Below are positions 1 through 8,169 of a stretch of DNA of 20,042 bases, piece by piece. A program made the position numbers and the translations under genes. The DNA comes from Bacteroides sp. (GTDB lineage Bacteria; Bacteroidota; Bacteroidia; Bacteroidales; SM23-62): assembly GCA_030592145.1 (NCBI GenBank), contig JAUVKJ010000002.1, positions 1-20,042 of the forward strand, written 5' to 3'. How positions within the stretch are numbered: position 1 is the stretch's first letter; every line of letters starts with the position of its first letter. The notes under the pieces were generated by a model. That model did not search any database. It was given only the letters and a program-made list of their open reading frames with translations, and was not told where the DNA came from.

Positions 1-425
1 TCGGTCAGTTCGGAAAAAGTAACCGGTTTGTAGCCCAGGGCTGAATTGATCTTCATTACGGCCAGGCTGGTGGTCAAACCGAACATCCTTGCCTCCGGAA
101 AGATCTTCCTTGAAAGCCAGAAGGCTTCCTCCTTGATCTTCATGGCCAATCCGTTTCCCCTGAATTTCTCCGGTACGATCAGTCCGGAATTGGCAACGAA
201 CTTTTCATGTCCCCATGATTCTATATAGCAAAATCCCGCAAAATCCCCTTTATCTGAAAGAGCAATTATGGCCTTCCCTCCCCGGATCTTGCCGGACAGG
301 TATTCCTGCGATCGTTTTGCCAGACCCGTGCCTTTTATCTTTGAAGCTTCAAGGATGGCCTTTTCAATATCGGGTACATAGCTCATATGTCCCTCTCCTG
401 CAACTGAAATAACAAACTTCTCCAT
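1..425 (-). CDS. GNAT-family N-acetyltransferase, argR-linked (partial, runs off the left edge)
   Basis: Reverse-strand reading from the ATG at 425 gives about 141 residues with no stop before position 1, so the C-terminus is missing. Visible segments include KGTGLAKRS, GDFAGFCYIESW, FVANSGLIVPEKFRGNGLA and ALGYKPVTFSEL. The R-G-N-G-L-A stretch is the acetyl-CoA pyrophosphate-binding loop of GNAT proteins (R/Q-x-x-G-x-G/A). An alternative in-frame ATG at 440 directly follows the argR stop. I prefer 425 because it matches how I recall argR-linked relatives starting. The gene follows argR with almost no gap, so the two are probably cotranscribed. In Bacteroidetes such a GNAT commonly sits between argR and argG/argC/argD and is a candidate for the N-acylglutamate synthase step of arginine synthesis. 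That role is inference; the GNAT fold is clear. Confidence 0.85.
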   Translation of the reverse strand, partial: MEKFVISVAGEGHMSYVPDIEKAILEASKIKGTGLAKRSQEYLSGKIRGGKAIIALSDKGDFAGFCYIESWGHEKFVANSGLIVPEKFRGNGLAMKIKEEAFWLSRKIFPEARMFGLTTSLAVMKINSALGYKPVTFSELT

Positions 426-440
426 ATTTATCTCTTTCAT

Positions 441-905
441 TTATTCTACCGGTAAAAACACCGCCAGAATATTAATAATATCTTCCCGGGTGATCCCTTC
501 GCGGGGGATAATCAGTATGGTATCATCGCCGGCGATGGTACCGAGGATCTCAAATGCATCCAGTGTATCGATGGCCGATGCGATGCTGTTTGCATAACCG
601 GGCTGTGTTTTGATCAGGGCTATATTCCAGGCAAAATCCATGGATACGAATCCGTTCAGGGGAAATATCCCCTCCAGTGCCGGGGGATTTGCCCCGGTGG
701 CATTCCCCGGAAGGGTATATATGTATCCCATTTCCTTGTCCGGGCGTTTGCCTGCCTGGAGGAATTTAAGGTCGCGCGAAAGTGTCGCCTGCGTCAGTTT
801 AAATCCGGCCTTCCCGAGTTTTTTCAGCAACTCTACCTGATTTGAAATGGCCCCTCCTTCGATAATCTTCCGTATGGCCAGCAGGCGATGGGTTCTGGTT
901 TTCAT
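441..905 (-). CDS. argR: Arginine repressor ArgR
   Basis: This is a 154-residue protein, the usual ArgR length. The N-terminal winged helix-turn-helix includes ATLSRDLKFL around residues 40-50, the family's DNA-recognition segment. The C-terminal oligomerisation/arginine-binding domain carries the diagnostic EILGTIAGDDTILII stretch near residues 118-132, whose paired aspartates contact L-arginine at the hexamer interface. ArgR binds arginine as co-repressor and controls arginine synthesis or catabolism genes. It is transcribed away from carB and is followed directly by the GNAT gene. A promoter core lies at 930-938, giving a leader of roughly 20 nt, and a short dyad at 909-920 overlaps that leader, consistent with autoregulation. 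Confidence 0.97.
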   Translation of the reverse strand: MKTRTHRLLAIRKIIEGGAISNQVELLKKLGKAGFKLTQATLSRDLKFLQAGKRPDKEMGYIYTLPGNATGANPPALEGIFPLNGFVSMDFAWNIALIKTQPGYANSIASAIDTLDAFEILGTIAGDDTILIIPREGITREDIINILAVFLPVE

Positions 906-908
906 ACT

Positions 909-941
909 GTATATTTATACTTCCGTTTTGCAAATTTATAC
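909..941. promoter_or_regulatory. Candidate ArgR operator (TATAC dyad plus extra half-site)
   Basis: GTATA-TT-TATAC at 909-920 is a perfect 5-2-5 dyad, and a further TATAC half-site lies at 937-941, 21 bp (two helical turns) from the nearer half-site. ARG boxes are AT-rich imperfect palindromes, and this one sits between the argR promoter and the argR start codon. Assigning it to ArgR is inference from position and symmetry. The sequence does not closely match the E. coli or Bacillus ARG box. Confidence 0.3.
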
Positions 942-959
942 ATTTTATCTATTTTCCAA
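930..959 (-). promoter_or_regulatory. Bacteroidota-type promoter for argR
   Basis: On the minus strand TAAATTTGC (938 to 930) matches the TAnnTTTGY -7 consensus of the Bacteroidota housekeeping sigma factor. A GTTG element lies upstream, its TTG at 959-957, with an 18-nt spacer. Transcription would begin near 924, about 20 nt before the argR ATG. Confidence 0.6.
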
Positions 960-980
960 CACATTTTGCTAAAATATTTT

Positions 981-989
981 TATTTTTGT
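981..989 (+). promoter_or_regulatory. Candidate -7 element for carB
   Basis: TATTTTTGT fits TAnnTTTGY and lies 6 nt before the carB ATG at 996. If used, the transcript would be leaderless or nearly so. I see no convincing -33 element at the expected spacing, so this is weaker than the argR promoter. Confidence 0.35.
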
Positions 990-995
990 GCGCAT

Positions 996-3900
996 ATGAA
1001 TAAGAACATCCTGAAGGTAATTGTACTGGGATCGGGAGCATTAAAGATCGGCGAGGCCGGTGAATTTGACTATTCCGGGTCACAGGCCCTCAAGGCACTC
1101 AGGGAAGAAGGAATCTCCACTGTCCTTATCAATCCCAACATCGCGACTGTCCAGACCTCTGAAAAGATCGCCGACAAAATCTATTTTCTTCCGGTAACTC
1201 CCGGTTTTGTTGAAAAAATCATAGCCCGTGAAAAACCGGACGGAATACTGTTGTCTTTTGGCGGGCAGACGGCCCTGAACTGCGGAATTGAACTTTTTAA
1301 AAAGGGGATCCTGGAAAAATACAAAGTTGAGGTTCTCGGTACTCCCATCCAGGCAATCATTGATACGGAAGACCGTGAGATTTTCATCAGCAGGCTCAGG
1401 GAAATCGATATCAAAACCCCGAATAGTCGCGCGGTAGAAACCATTGATGAAGCAAAAAAAGCCGCGGAGGGACTAGGCTATCCCATCATCATACGGGCTG
1501 CTTATACTCTTGGGGGACTGGGAAGCGGGTTCTGTTCAAACGAAGATGAACTTGTCAAACTTGCATCCAGGGCCTTTTCTTATTCCCCCCAGATCCTTGT
1601 TGAGGAATCTCTTAAGGGATGGAAGGAAATTGAATACGAGGTTGTGCGCGACCGCTTTAATAATTGCATCACGGTTTGTAATATGGAGAATTTCGACCCC
1701 CTGGGAATACACACAGGGGAGAGCATCGTCGTGGCTCCGTCACAGACCCTCACCAACAGTGAATATCACATACTCCGCAGATTGTCGATCGATGTTATCC
1801 GTCACATCGGCATCATCGGGGAGTGCAATATCCAGTATGCCCTTGACCCGAATTCGGAGGACTACCGGGTGATCGAAGTCAATGCCCGTTTGTCACGCTC
1901 CAGCGCCCTGGCCTCCAAGGCTACCGGTTATCCGCTTGCATTCATAGCAGCAAAACTCGGCCTGGGATACGGACTGCATGAACTGAAAAATTCGGTGACC
2001 AAAACGACATCTGCCTTTTTTGAACCGGCGCTGGATTACATTGTCTGTAAGATTCCGCGCTGGGACCTCAACAAATTTATCGGCGTCAGTAAGCTGATCG
2101 ACAGCTCCATGAAAAGCGTCGGTGAGGTTATGTCAATCGGCCGGACCTTCGAGGAGGCCATCCAGAAAGGGATCCGTATGATCGGGCAGGGAATGCACGG
2201 GTTTACGGGAAACCGGGACCTGAATTTCGAAGATATTGCAAAGGAACTGTCGGAGCCCACGGACATGAGGATACTTGTGATTACAGAGGCTTTTGAAAAA
2301 GGTTATACGGTGGACCGGATTTGTGAGCTGACGAAAATCGATAAATGGTTTCTTGTCAAGCTGAAGAATATTTTCGAAATGAAAAACGTACTGGAAAGCT
2401 ACAATAGCCTGAAAGAGCTTCCGGATGAGCAATTGAAGAAAGCCAAGGTGCTTGGTTTTTCAGATTTCCAGGTCGCCCGCCACATTCTTAATCCCGATTC
2501 GGGAGCCATGGAAGACAAAACCATTGAAGTCAGGAACTGGCGTAAAAAGAGAAACATCCTGCCCTCTGTCAAGCAGATCGATACCCTGGCCGCAGAGTAT
2601 CCTGCCCGGACCAATTATCTTTACATGACCTACAGCGGGGAAGAGCATGACATTGATTTCGCCCGGGATGACAAATCTGTTATCGTGCTTGGATCCGGTG
2701 CTTACCGGATCGGCAGCAGCGTGGAATTTGACTGGTGTAGTGTAAATACCCTGTATACACTGAATGAACAGGGTTACCGCTCGATTATGATCAACTACAA
2801 CCCGGAGACCGTCAGTACCGATTACGATATTTGTGAACGCCTTTATTTCGATGAGCTGTCGTTCGAGAGGGTCATGGACATTGTGGACCTGGAGGTTCCC
2901 AAAGGGGTGATTGTTTCAATGGGGGGACAGATTCCCAACAACCTGGCCATGAGGCTGTACAACCAGGATGTACATATCCTGGGAACTTCTCCCCTTTCGA
3001 TCGACAATGCGGAAAACCGGTATAAGTTCTCAATGTTGCTTGATAAGCTGCATATTGACCAGCCACGCTGGAAAGAGCTTACCTGTATCGATGATATTAA
3101 TGTCTTTGTAGGCGAAGTTGGATTTCCGGTATTGATCCGTCCCTCCTATGTGCTGTCGGGTGCAGCCATGAATGTCGTATCCAACAAGGAGGAACTGGAG
3201 CATTTCCTGAACCTGGCAGCCAGGGTGTCCAAACAGTACCCGGTGGTGGTATCCGAGTTTATTCAGCAGGCCAAGGAAATTGAAATCGATGCCGTGGCAA
3301 AGAACGGTGAGCTTCTGGTTTATGCCCTTTCCGAGCACGTTGAATTTGCCGGCGTCCATTCCGGGGATGCCACCATGGTCTTCCCCCCGCAGAAGATCTA
3401 TTTCGAGACGGTTCGAAGGATCAAAAAGATCTCCCGCGATATTGCCACTGCCTTAAATATTACGGGGCCGTTTAACATGCAATTCCTTGCCAAGGACAAC
3501 GACATTAAGGTGATCGAGTGCAACCTGAGGGCCTCCCGCAGCATGCCTTTCGTGTCCAAGGTCCTGAAGTCAAATTTCATCGACACCGCAACCAGGGTAA
3601 TGCTCGACCTCCCCTATAAAAAACCGGACAAGTCAATCTTCGACCTGGATTACATCGGTATCAAGGCCCCCCAATTCTCGTTTTCGAGACTGAAAAAGGC
3701 CGACCCGGTGCTGGGTGTTGACATGTCATCAACCGGGGAGGTAGGCTGCATCGGGGAAAATTTCTACGAAGCCATTCTCAAGGCAATGCTGTCGGTAGGA
3801 TATACCATTCCTGAAAAGAACATACTGCTGTCTACGGGTCCCATGCGCTCCAAGGTGGAATTGATCAATTCCTGCCGCATGCTGGCCGAAAAGGGGTATA

Positions 3901-4214
3901 ACCTCTTTGCCACGAAAGGGACTGCCGATTTCCTCAGCATGAATAATATTGAAGCCATGGTCCTCCACTGGCCGGACGAGGATAAAAAGCCCAACACCCT
4001 TGACTACCTGAAAAACAAGATGATCGACCTGGTGATCAACATCCCAAAGGACCTGAGCTCGGATGAATTAAGCAACGATTATTCCATACGACGCTTTGCC
4101 GTGGATTACAACATACCCCTGATAACCAATGCAAGGCTGGCCTCGGCTTTCATCATTGCATTCTGCAAACTCAGCGAAGAAGACATTGCCATTAAGCACT
4201 GGGAGGAGTATTAA
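996..4214 (+). CDS. carB: Carbamoyl-phosphate synthase large chain CarB
   Basis: This is a 1072-residue protein, full length for CarB. The frame is open upstream to 888, but I choose the ATG at 996 (MNKNILKVIVLGSGALKIG) because earlier residues are not family-like and include the promoter region. It has two homologous ATP-grasp halves, each opening with a glycine-rich motif: VLGSGALKIGEAGEFDYSG near the N-terminus and VLGSGAYRIGSSVEFDW in the second half. The first half makes carboxyphosphate and the second carbamoyl phosphate. An oligomerisation segment separates them. The last ~140 residues are an MGS-like allosteric domain (ILLSTGPMRSK, LFATKGTADFL). CarB works with the glutaminase subunit CarA to supply arginine and pyrimidine synthesis. 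No carA is in the window. Divergence from argR suggests arginine-responsive control. Confidence 0.97.
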   Translation: MNKNILKVIVLGSGALKIGEAGEFDYSGSQALKALREEGISTVLINPNIATVQTSEKIADKIYFLPVTPGFVEKIIAREKPDGILLSFGGQTALNCGIELFKKGILEKYKVEVLGTPIQAIIDTEDREIFISRLREIDIKTPNSRAVETIDEAKKAAEGLGYPIIIRAAYTLGGLGSGFCSNEDELVKLASRAFSYSPQILVEESLKGWKEIEYEVVRDRFNNCITVCNMENFDPLGIHTGESIVVAPSQTLTNSEYHILRRLSIDVIRHIGIIGECNIQYALDPNSEDYRVIEVNARLSRSSALASKATGYPLAFIAAKLGLGYGLHELKNSVTKTTSAFFEPALDYIVCKIPRWDLNKFIGVSKLIDSSMKSVGEVMSIGRTFEEAIQKGIRMIGQGMHGFTGNRDLNFEDIAKELSEPTDMRILVITEAFEKGYTVDRICELTKIDKWFLVKLKNIFEMKNVLESYNSLKELPDEQLKKAKVLGFSDFQVARHILNPDSGAMEDKTIEVRNWRKKRNILPSVKQIDTLAAEYPARTNYLYMTYSGEEHDIDFARDDKSVIVLGSGAYRIGSSVEFDWCSVNTLYTLNEQGYRSIMINYNPETVSTDYDICERLYFDELSFERVMDIVDLEVPKGVIVSMGGQIPNNLAMRLYNQDVHILGTSPLSIDNAENRYKFSMLLDKLHIDQPRWKELTCIDDINVFVGEVGFPVLIRPSYVLSGAAMNVVSNKEELEHFLNLAARVSKQYPVVVSEFIQQAKEIEIDAVAKNGELLVYALSEHVEFAGVHSGDATMVFPPQKIYFETVRRIKKISRDIATALNITGPFNMQFLAKDNDIKVIECNLRASRSMPFVSKVLKSNFIDTATRVMLDLPYKKPDKSIFDLDYIGIKAPQFSFSRLKKADPVLGVDMSSTGEVGCIGENFYEAILKAMLSVGYTIPEKNILLSTGPMRSKVELINSCRMLAEKGYNLFATKGTADFLSMNNIEAMVLHWPDEDKKPNTLDYLKNKMIDLVINIPKDLSSDELSNDYSIRRFAVDYNIPLITNARLASAFIIAFCKLSEEDIAIKHWEEY

Positions 4215-4243
4215 AATTCCATTTAATCAAATTGACTTCAATT

Positions 4244-4272
4244 CAGGTCAATATCATTTGATTATTGACCTG
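4244..4272. terminator. Hairpin between convergent carB and ATPase genes; possible weak bidirectional terminator
   Basis: CAGGTCAATA (4244-4253) and TATTGACCTG (4263-4272) form a perfect 10-bp stem with a 9-nt loop, 30 bp after the carB stop and overlapping the ATPase stop codon. Competing pairings exist: ATTGAC at 4231-4236 with GTCAAT at 4247-4252, and TGACCTG at 4266-4272 with CAGGTCA at 4277-4283. There is no clear T-run on either strand, so terminator function is uncertain. Confidence 0.45.
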
Positions 4273-5503
4273 TAGCCAGGTCATATCCGGGATTCTCAAT
4301 TCTTTGAAAAAATCTTTCATCAAAGGGATGAGCCGACATAAAGGAAAGGGGTAATTCCGGATAGGCCTGGGTGAAAAGTTTGTATTTTGATGGTTTCAAC
4401 ATGTGTTTATCGTATTTCGCTTCGATGGCTATTGGCTCATCAATATCGGGGAGTACAAAATCAATCTCATTCCCTGCGCTTGTACGCCAAAAGTGTATTG
4501 TGTCAAGACTATATTTATCCGCAAGTATCCTGAAAACAGTATTCTCCCAGAGCCCCCCCCTGTCGGCACGTTGAGCAATAGGCTGATAATTATTTAACAA
4601 ACAATTTCTTAAGCCTGTGTCGAGCATATATACTTTGGGCATCTTGATCAATTCTTTTCTCAGGTTTCTGTAGAAAGGTTTTATTAATTTGATATGAAAG
4701 CACTTCTCCATTATCCAAAGATAGCTGGTGACCGTATCATTCTTAATTCGTAATGTGGAAGCCAGTTCATTTACATTAACCAAACTACCGCTTTGTGATG
4801 CCAAAATCCTGAACAGCTTGTAAAAAGCCGCCTCATTGCTTACACCCGACTCCAGGATATCTCTTTTTACAAATGAGTCCCTTATCTCTTTCAACCGGTC
4901 AATTTTCCCCTCTGTATCGGGTTCGGTAATAATTGCCGGATATCCTCCAAAAATCATATAGAACTCCCACTCGATCTGCAGGTAATCTATTAAAGTACTT
5001 TTCGACCCGGAGTTGGCTATTAAATGGTTTTTTTCTTCAAGCAAGTCTGATTTGCCATTTAATTCAAGATATTCATCGAATGTGCAGGTCGGTAAATGGA
5101 ATAGTTTTTTTCTGCCTGCCAGAGAATCCTTAAACCGCCTTTCAATGTAAAAAGCACTGCTCCCGGTTGCCATAACTTTAATTTTATCTACATGTTCATC
5201 ATACAGAAGCTTTAAGAAATTTGAAGGATCATCCAGATACTGGACTTCATCTACAAGCGCTACTACTCTTTTGTCAGTATCAGGCAGAAATTTTAAAGTA
5301 TTCAATGGATTTTCATTCAGTTCTGCCAGTATTGATTTGTATTCAATATTCAGAAAAACAACCGGAATATTATTTTGCCTACAGTATGTTTCCAACTGCC
5401 GCAGAATAGTTGATTTACCCGTTTGCCTGGCCCCTGTAACAATGCTGAATTCCTTTTTAGGAATATGAACCTTTAATTTTTCGAATAATTTCCTATGGAT
5501 CAT
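4262..5503 (-). CDS. AAA+ ATPase with C-terminal DUF4143 (PD-(D/E)XK-like) domain
   Basis: This 413-residue protein has an N-terminal AAA_14-type ATPase: Walker A GARQTGKST at residues 24-32, Walker B VVALVDEVQ at 80-88, a sensor-like MATGSSAF at 111-118 and LAGRK near 128-132 as a possible arginine finger. The C-terminal part fits DUF4143. It includes LWENTVF at 318-324, GNEIDFV at 344-350 (D348) and IAIEAK at 358-363 (E361-x-K363), a D...ExK arrangement like the PD-(D/E)XK nuclease core. The family is common and often multicopy in Bacteroidota and archaea, and its cellular role is not established. The gene is monocistronic, convergent to carB, and looks more AT-rich than flanking housekeeping genes, consistent with an accessory insertion. 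The start at 5503 (MIHRKLFEKL) is typical for the family. Confidence 0.9.
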   Translation of the reverse strand: MIHRKLFEKLKVHIPKKEFSIVTGARQTGKSTILRQLETYCRQNNIPVVFLNIEYKSILAELNENPLNTLKFLPDTDKRVVALVDEVQYLDDPSNFLKLLYDEHVDKIKVMATGSSAFYIERRFKDSLAGRKKLFHLPTCTFDEYLELNGKSDLLEEKNHLIANSGSKSTLIDYLQIEWEFYMIFGGYPAIITEPDTEGKIDRLKEIRDSFVKRDILESGVSNEAAFYKLFRILASQSGSLVNVNELASTLRIKNDTVTSYLWIMEKCFHIKLIKPFYRNLRKELIKMPKVYMLDTGLRNCLLNNYQPIAQRADRGGLWENTVFRILADKYSLDTIHFWRTSAGNEIDFVLPDIDEPIAIEAKYDKHMLKPSKYKLFTQAYPELPLSFMSAHPFDERFFQRIENPGYDLATGQ

Positions 5504-5518
5504 TTCAGTCTGTTTAAT

Positions 5519-5527
5519 ACAAAAATA
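5519..5527 (-). promoter_or_regulatory. Candidate -7 element for the AAA+/DUF4143 ATPase gene
   Basis: On the minus strand TATTTTTGT (5527 to 5519) fits TAnnTTTGY and lies 15 nt before the ATG at 5503. No clear TTG/TTTG element is seen 18-21 nt upstream. Instead the palindromic block beginning at 5532 occupies that position. Confidence 0.4.
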
Positions 5528-5531
5528 GATT

Positions 5532-5603
5532 TTTTTGAGGATTTTACCCCATGTAGGGGGTAAATTATCGGATATTTTGCCCTATCGATGGGTAAAAATA
5601 CCC
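5532..5603. repeat. Two tandem TTTACCC/GGGTAAA palindromes upstream of the ATPase gene
   Basis: Site 1: TTTACCCC (5533-5540) pairs with GGGGTAAA (5547-5554) across a 6-nt gap. Site 2: TTTTGCCC (5575-5582) pairs with GGGTAAAA (5590-5597) across 7 nt, with one G-T wobble. A further TACCC (5599-5603) can pair with GGGTA (5590-5594) around AAAA. The dyad centres are about 42-43 bp apart, close to four helical turns. The block lies where the -33 region of the ATPase promoter should be, so a repressor operator is plausible. It also lies downstream of atpG, so a terminator role for the atp operon is the alternative. Confidence 0.5.
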
Positions 5604-5681
5604 AAGAAGTATTAAAAATGGAGTTCAGAATGATCGGAAGCATAAAGGCAGGATTACAGGAACCTGGGGTGATTTTACAGC
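5604..5681. other. Short intergenic stretch downstream of atpG
   Basis: This lies between the palindrome block and the atpG stop codon. I see no ORF with family-like content, no RNA gene and no strong hairpin followed by a T-run, so the atp transcript has no obvious intrinsic terminator here. Confidence 0.5.
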
Positions 5682-6566
5682 TTAACCTTTTTTCAGGGCC
5701 TCAGCCCCTGAAACGATCTCGAGGATCTCGTTGGTAATGCTGGCCTGCCGGGCCTTGTTATAGGTCAGGCGCAGTTCCCGGATGATTTCCGTGGCATTGT
5801 CCGTGGCCATGTGCATGGATGTCATCCTGGCTCCTTGTTCGGCAGCATGTGAATCCATCAGGGCCTTGTAGAACTGGATTTTCAGGGATCTGGGGATCAG
5901 CTCCTTGACAATATATCCCTTTGAAGGTTCGAAAATATAGTCGGTAATTATATTGGAGTCATCTGTTTTCTCGGGATGCACAACCGGCAGGAATTGCTCG
6001 GTTACAAGTGTCTGGACAGCGGCATTTTTAAACTGGTTATAAACCAGTAATACCCTGTCGTACTTTTTAAGGGTATAATCGCTCATGATCTTTTCAGCGA
6101 CCGGCATTACATTTTCAAAGCTCATGTCGTCGAAAAGTTCGCTTTTCTCCCCGATCATCTGAAAATGATTTTTTCTGAGGAATTCGGCCCCCCGTTTGCC
6201 AATTGCATAGAAATCCACACATTTTTGCCGCATCAGGACTCTGTAATTTTCAGATACCAGTTGTGATGTTCGTTTTAATACTGCTGAATTAAATCCACCG
6301 CAAAGTCCCCTGTTCGAAGTCACAACCACAATAAGCAAGCGCCATAATTCCCGGTGTACTCCATAGGGATCGTCTTCTTCATCCCTGATCGCATCGCTCA
6401 GGTGAGTAAGGATCATGTGCAATTGTTCTGCATAGGGTCGCATCTGAACAATGTCTTCTTGTGCCCTGCGTAGCTTGGCTGCAGATACCATTTTCATGGC
6501 AGAAGTGATCTGCTGGGTAGAGCTGACCGAATCAATGCGGTTTCGTATTTCCTTTAAATTTGCCAT
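5682..6566 (-). CDS. atpG: F1 ATP synthase gamma subunit
   Basis: This is a 294-residue protein, normal length for gamma, the central rotor shaft of F1. The N-terminus MANLKEIRNRIDSV and TSAMKMVSAAKLRRAQ form the first of the two coiled-coil helices. SNRGLCGGFNSAV near residue 85 is a conserved Rossmann-domain segment. The C-terminus ITNEILEIVSGAEALKKG is the second coiled-coil helix that fits inside the alpha3beta3 ring. The ATG at 6566 immediately abuts the atpA stop codon (6567-6569), so translation is probably coupled. It is the last gene of the run, as gamma is when beta and epsilon are encoded elsewhere. Confidence 0.97.
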   Translation of the reverse strand: MANLKEIRNRIDSVSSTQQITSAMKMVSAAKLRRAQEDIVQMRPYAEQLHMILTHLSDAIRDEEDDPYGVHRELWRLLIVVVTSNRGLCGGFNSAVLKRTSQLVSENYRVLMRQKCVDFYAIGKRGAEFLRKNHFQMIGEKSELFDDMSFENVMPVAEKIMSDYTLKKYDRVLLVYNQFKNAAVQTLVTEQFLPVVHPEKTDDSNIITDYIFEPSKGYIVKELIPRSLKIQFYKALMDSHAAEQGARMTSMHMATDNATEIIRELRLTYNKARQASITNEILEIVSGAEALKKG

Positions 6567-8153
6567 TTACTCTTTCACCTCGTATCTGGCTACGATTTCT
6601 CTGCTTACTTTATCAAGGACGTCTTCTTCCTTTTCGGTCATAACACCTTTTCGGAGTTCTGCAAGCAGGTCCTTATGTTTCAGTTCAAGGAATTCGAGAT
6701 ATTCGGTTTCAAATTCCTTTACCTTGCTGAGCGGCACATTGGCCAGGAGTCCGTGTGTTCCGCAGAAAATGATTGCGATCTGTTTTTCGACCGGCACAGG
6801 TGCATACTGTCCCTGCTTCAGGATCTCTACGTTTTTGGCTCCTTTGTCAATGATTGCAAGGGTAGCTTTATCAAGGTCCGATCCGAATTTTGCAAAAGCT
6901 TCCAGTTCCCTGTACTGGGCCTGGTCAAGCTTCAGCGTCCCGGCTACAGATTTCATAGCCTTGATCTGTGCTTTACCTCCGACCCGTGATACGGATATCC
7001 CAACATTAATGGCCGGCCTAACCCCCGCGTTAAAGAGATTCGATTCAAGAAAAATTTGTCCATCGGTAATGGAAATCACATTGGTCGGGATATAGGCGGA
7101 AACGTCTCCCGCCTGTGTCTCGATAATGGGCAGGGCCGTCAGTGAACCTCCCCCTTTGACTAATGGTTTCAGGGCTTCCGGAAGATCGTTCATCTGCTTT
7201 GCGATTTTATCCGATTCAATCACTTTGGCAGCTCTTTCCAGCAGCCTTGAGTGCAGGTAAAAAATATCCCCGGGGTATGCTTCCCTTCCGGGGGGCCTTC
7301 TGAGCAGCAGGGAGACTTCCCTGTATGATACAGCCTGTTTGGATAGATCATCGTAAATGATCAGGGCAGCACGTCCGGTATCCCTGAAGAATTCACCAAT
7401 GGTACATCCGGCAAACGGTGCATAGAACTGTAGTGCAGCCGGATCGGAGGCCGTAGCAGATACGATCACGGTATAATTCATTGCACCATAATGTTCCAGG
7501 ATGGCAGCGATGTTCGCCACATTGGATCCTTTTTGTCCCACAGCCACATAGATACAATATACGGGTTCCCCTTTATCATAGAACTCTTTCTGGTTGATAA
7601 TGGTGTCAATGGCAATAGCTGTTTTTCCGGTCTGGCGGTCACCGATAATCAATTCCCGCTGACCTCTTCCTATCGGGATCATGGCATCAATGGGTTTGAT
7701 CCCGGTCTGCAGCGGTTCGTTCACAGGCTGGCGGTAGATCACCCCGGGAGCTTTCCGCTCGAAGGGCAGGGCAATGGTTTTACCCTTGATGGGGCCCTGT
7801 CCGTCTAATGGTTCGCCGAGGGTGTTGATCACCCTTCCCAGCATGCCTTCCCCAACGTCAATCGAGGCTATTCTTCCGGTTCGTTTGACCGAATCCCCTT
7901 CCCGGATTCCCTCGGAGGATCCCAGTAGAACCGAACCGACATTATCCTCTTCGAGGTTGAGTACCATCCCGACAATCCCGTTCTCGAATTCAATCAGTTC
8001 ATTGGATTGCACATTGTTCAATCCGTAAATTCTGGCGATACCATCACCAACCTGGAGAACCGTTCCAACTTCCTCTAATTTTTCGGTTATTATGATTCCT
8101 TCAAGCTGCTTTTTAAGCACCTCGGAGACTTCTGCGGGTTTGATTCCAGCCAT
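6567..8153 (-). CDS. atpA: F1 ATP synthase alpha subunit
   Basis: This is a 528-residue protein, slightly longer than the ~510 typical of many bacteria. It has the N-terminal beta-barrel domain ([11 protein letters not shown] near 36-44), the Walker A P-loop GDRQTGKT at residues 171-178, the segment [20 protein letters not shown] near 285-304, and the arginine finger in VSRVGG (R390) that completes the catalytic site on the neighbouring beta subunit. Alpha subunits bind nucleotide non-catalytically and form the alpha3beta3 hexamer. The partner beta gene atpD is not in the window. An A-rich stretch precedes the ATG at 8153, and the gap to atpH is 16 nt. Confidence 0.98.
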   Translation of the reverse strand: MAGIKPAEVSEVLKKQLEGIIITEKLEEVGTVLQVGDGIARIYGLNNVQSNELIEFENGIVGMVLNLEEDNVGSVLLGSSEGIREGDSVKRTGRIASIDVGEGMLGRVINTLGEPLDGQGPIKGKTIALPFERKAPGVIYRQPVNEPLQTGIKPIDAMIPIGRGQRELIIGDRQTGKTAIAIDTIINQKEFYDKGEPVYCIYVAVGQKGSNVANIAAILEHYGAMNYTVIVSATASDPAALQFYAPFAGCTIGEFFRDTGRAALIIYDDLSKQAVSYREVSLLLRRPPGREAYPGDIFYLHSRLLERAAKVIESDKIAKQMNDLPEALKPLVKGGGSLTALPIIETQAGDVSAYIPTNVISITDGQIFLESNLFNAGVRPAINVGISVSRVGGKAQIKAMKSVAGTLKLDQAQYRELEAFAKFGSDLDKATLAIIDKGAKNVEILKQGQYAPVPVEKQIAIIFCGTHGLLANVPLSKVKEFETEYLEFLELKHKDLLAELRKGVMTEKEEDVLDKVSREIVARYEVKE

Positions 8154-8169
8154 TTTTTTGTTTATAATA

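Noticed and set aside
888..995. A 36-residue N-terminal extension of CarB
   Set aside because: The extension overlaps the argR start and promoter motifs and does not resemble CarB; MNKNILKVIVLGSG at 996 matches the normal start.
6451..7095. A 214-codon plus-strand open frame across the atpG-atpA junction
   Set aside because: It lies wholly antisense to two clear F1 genes and has no family-like motifs.
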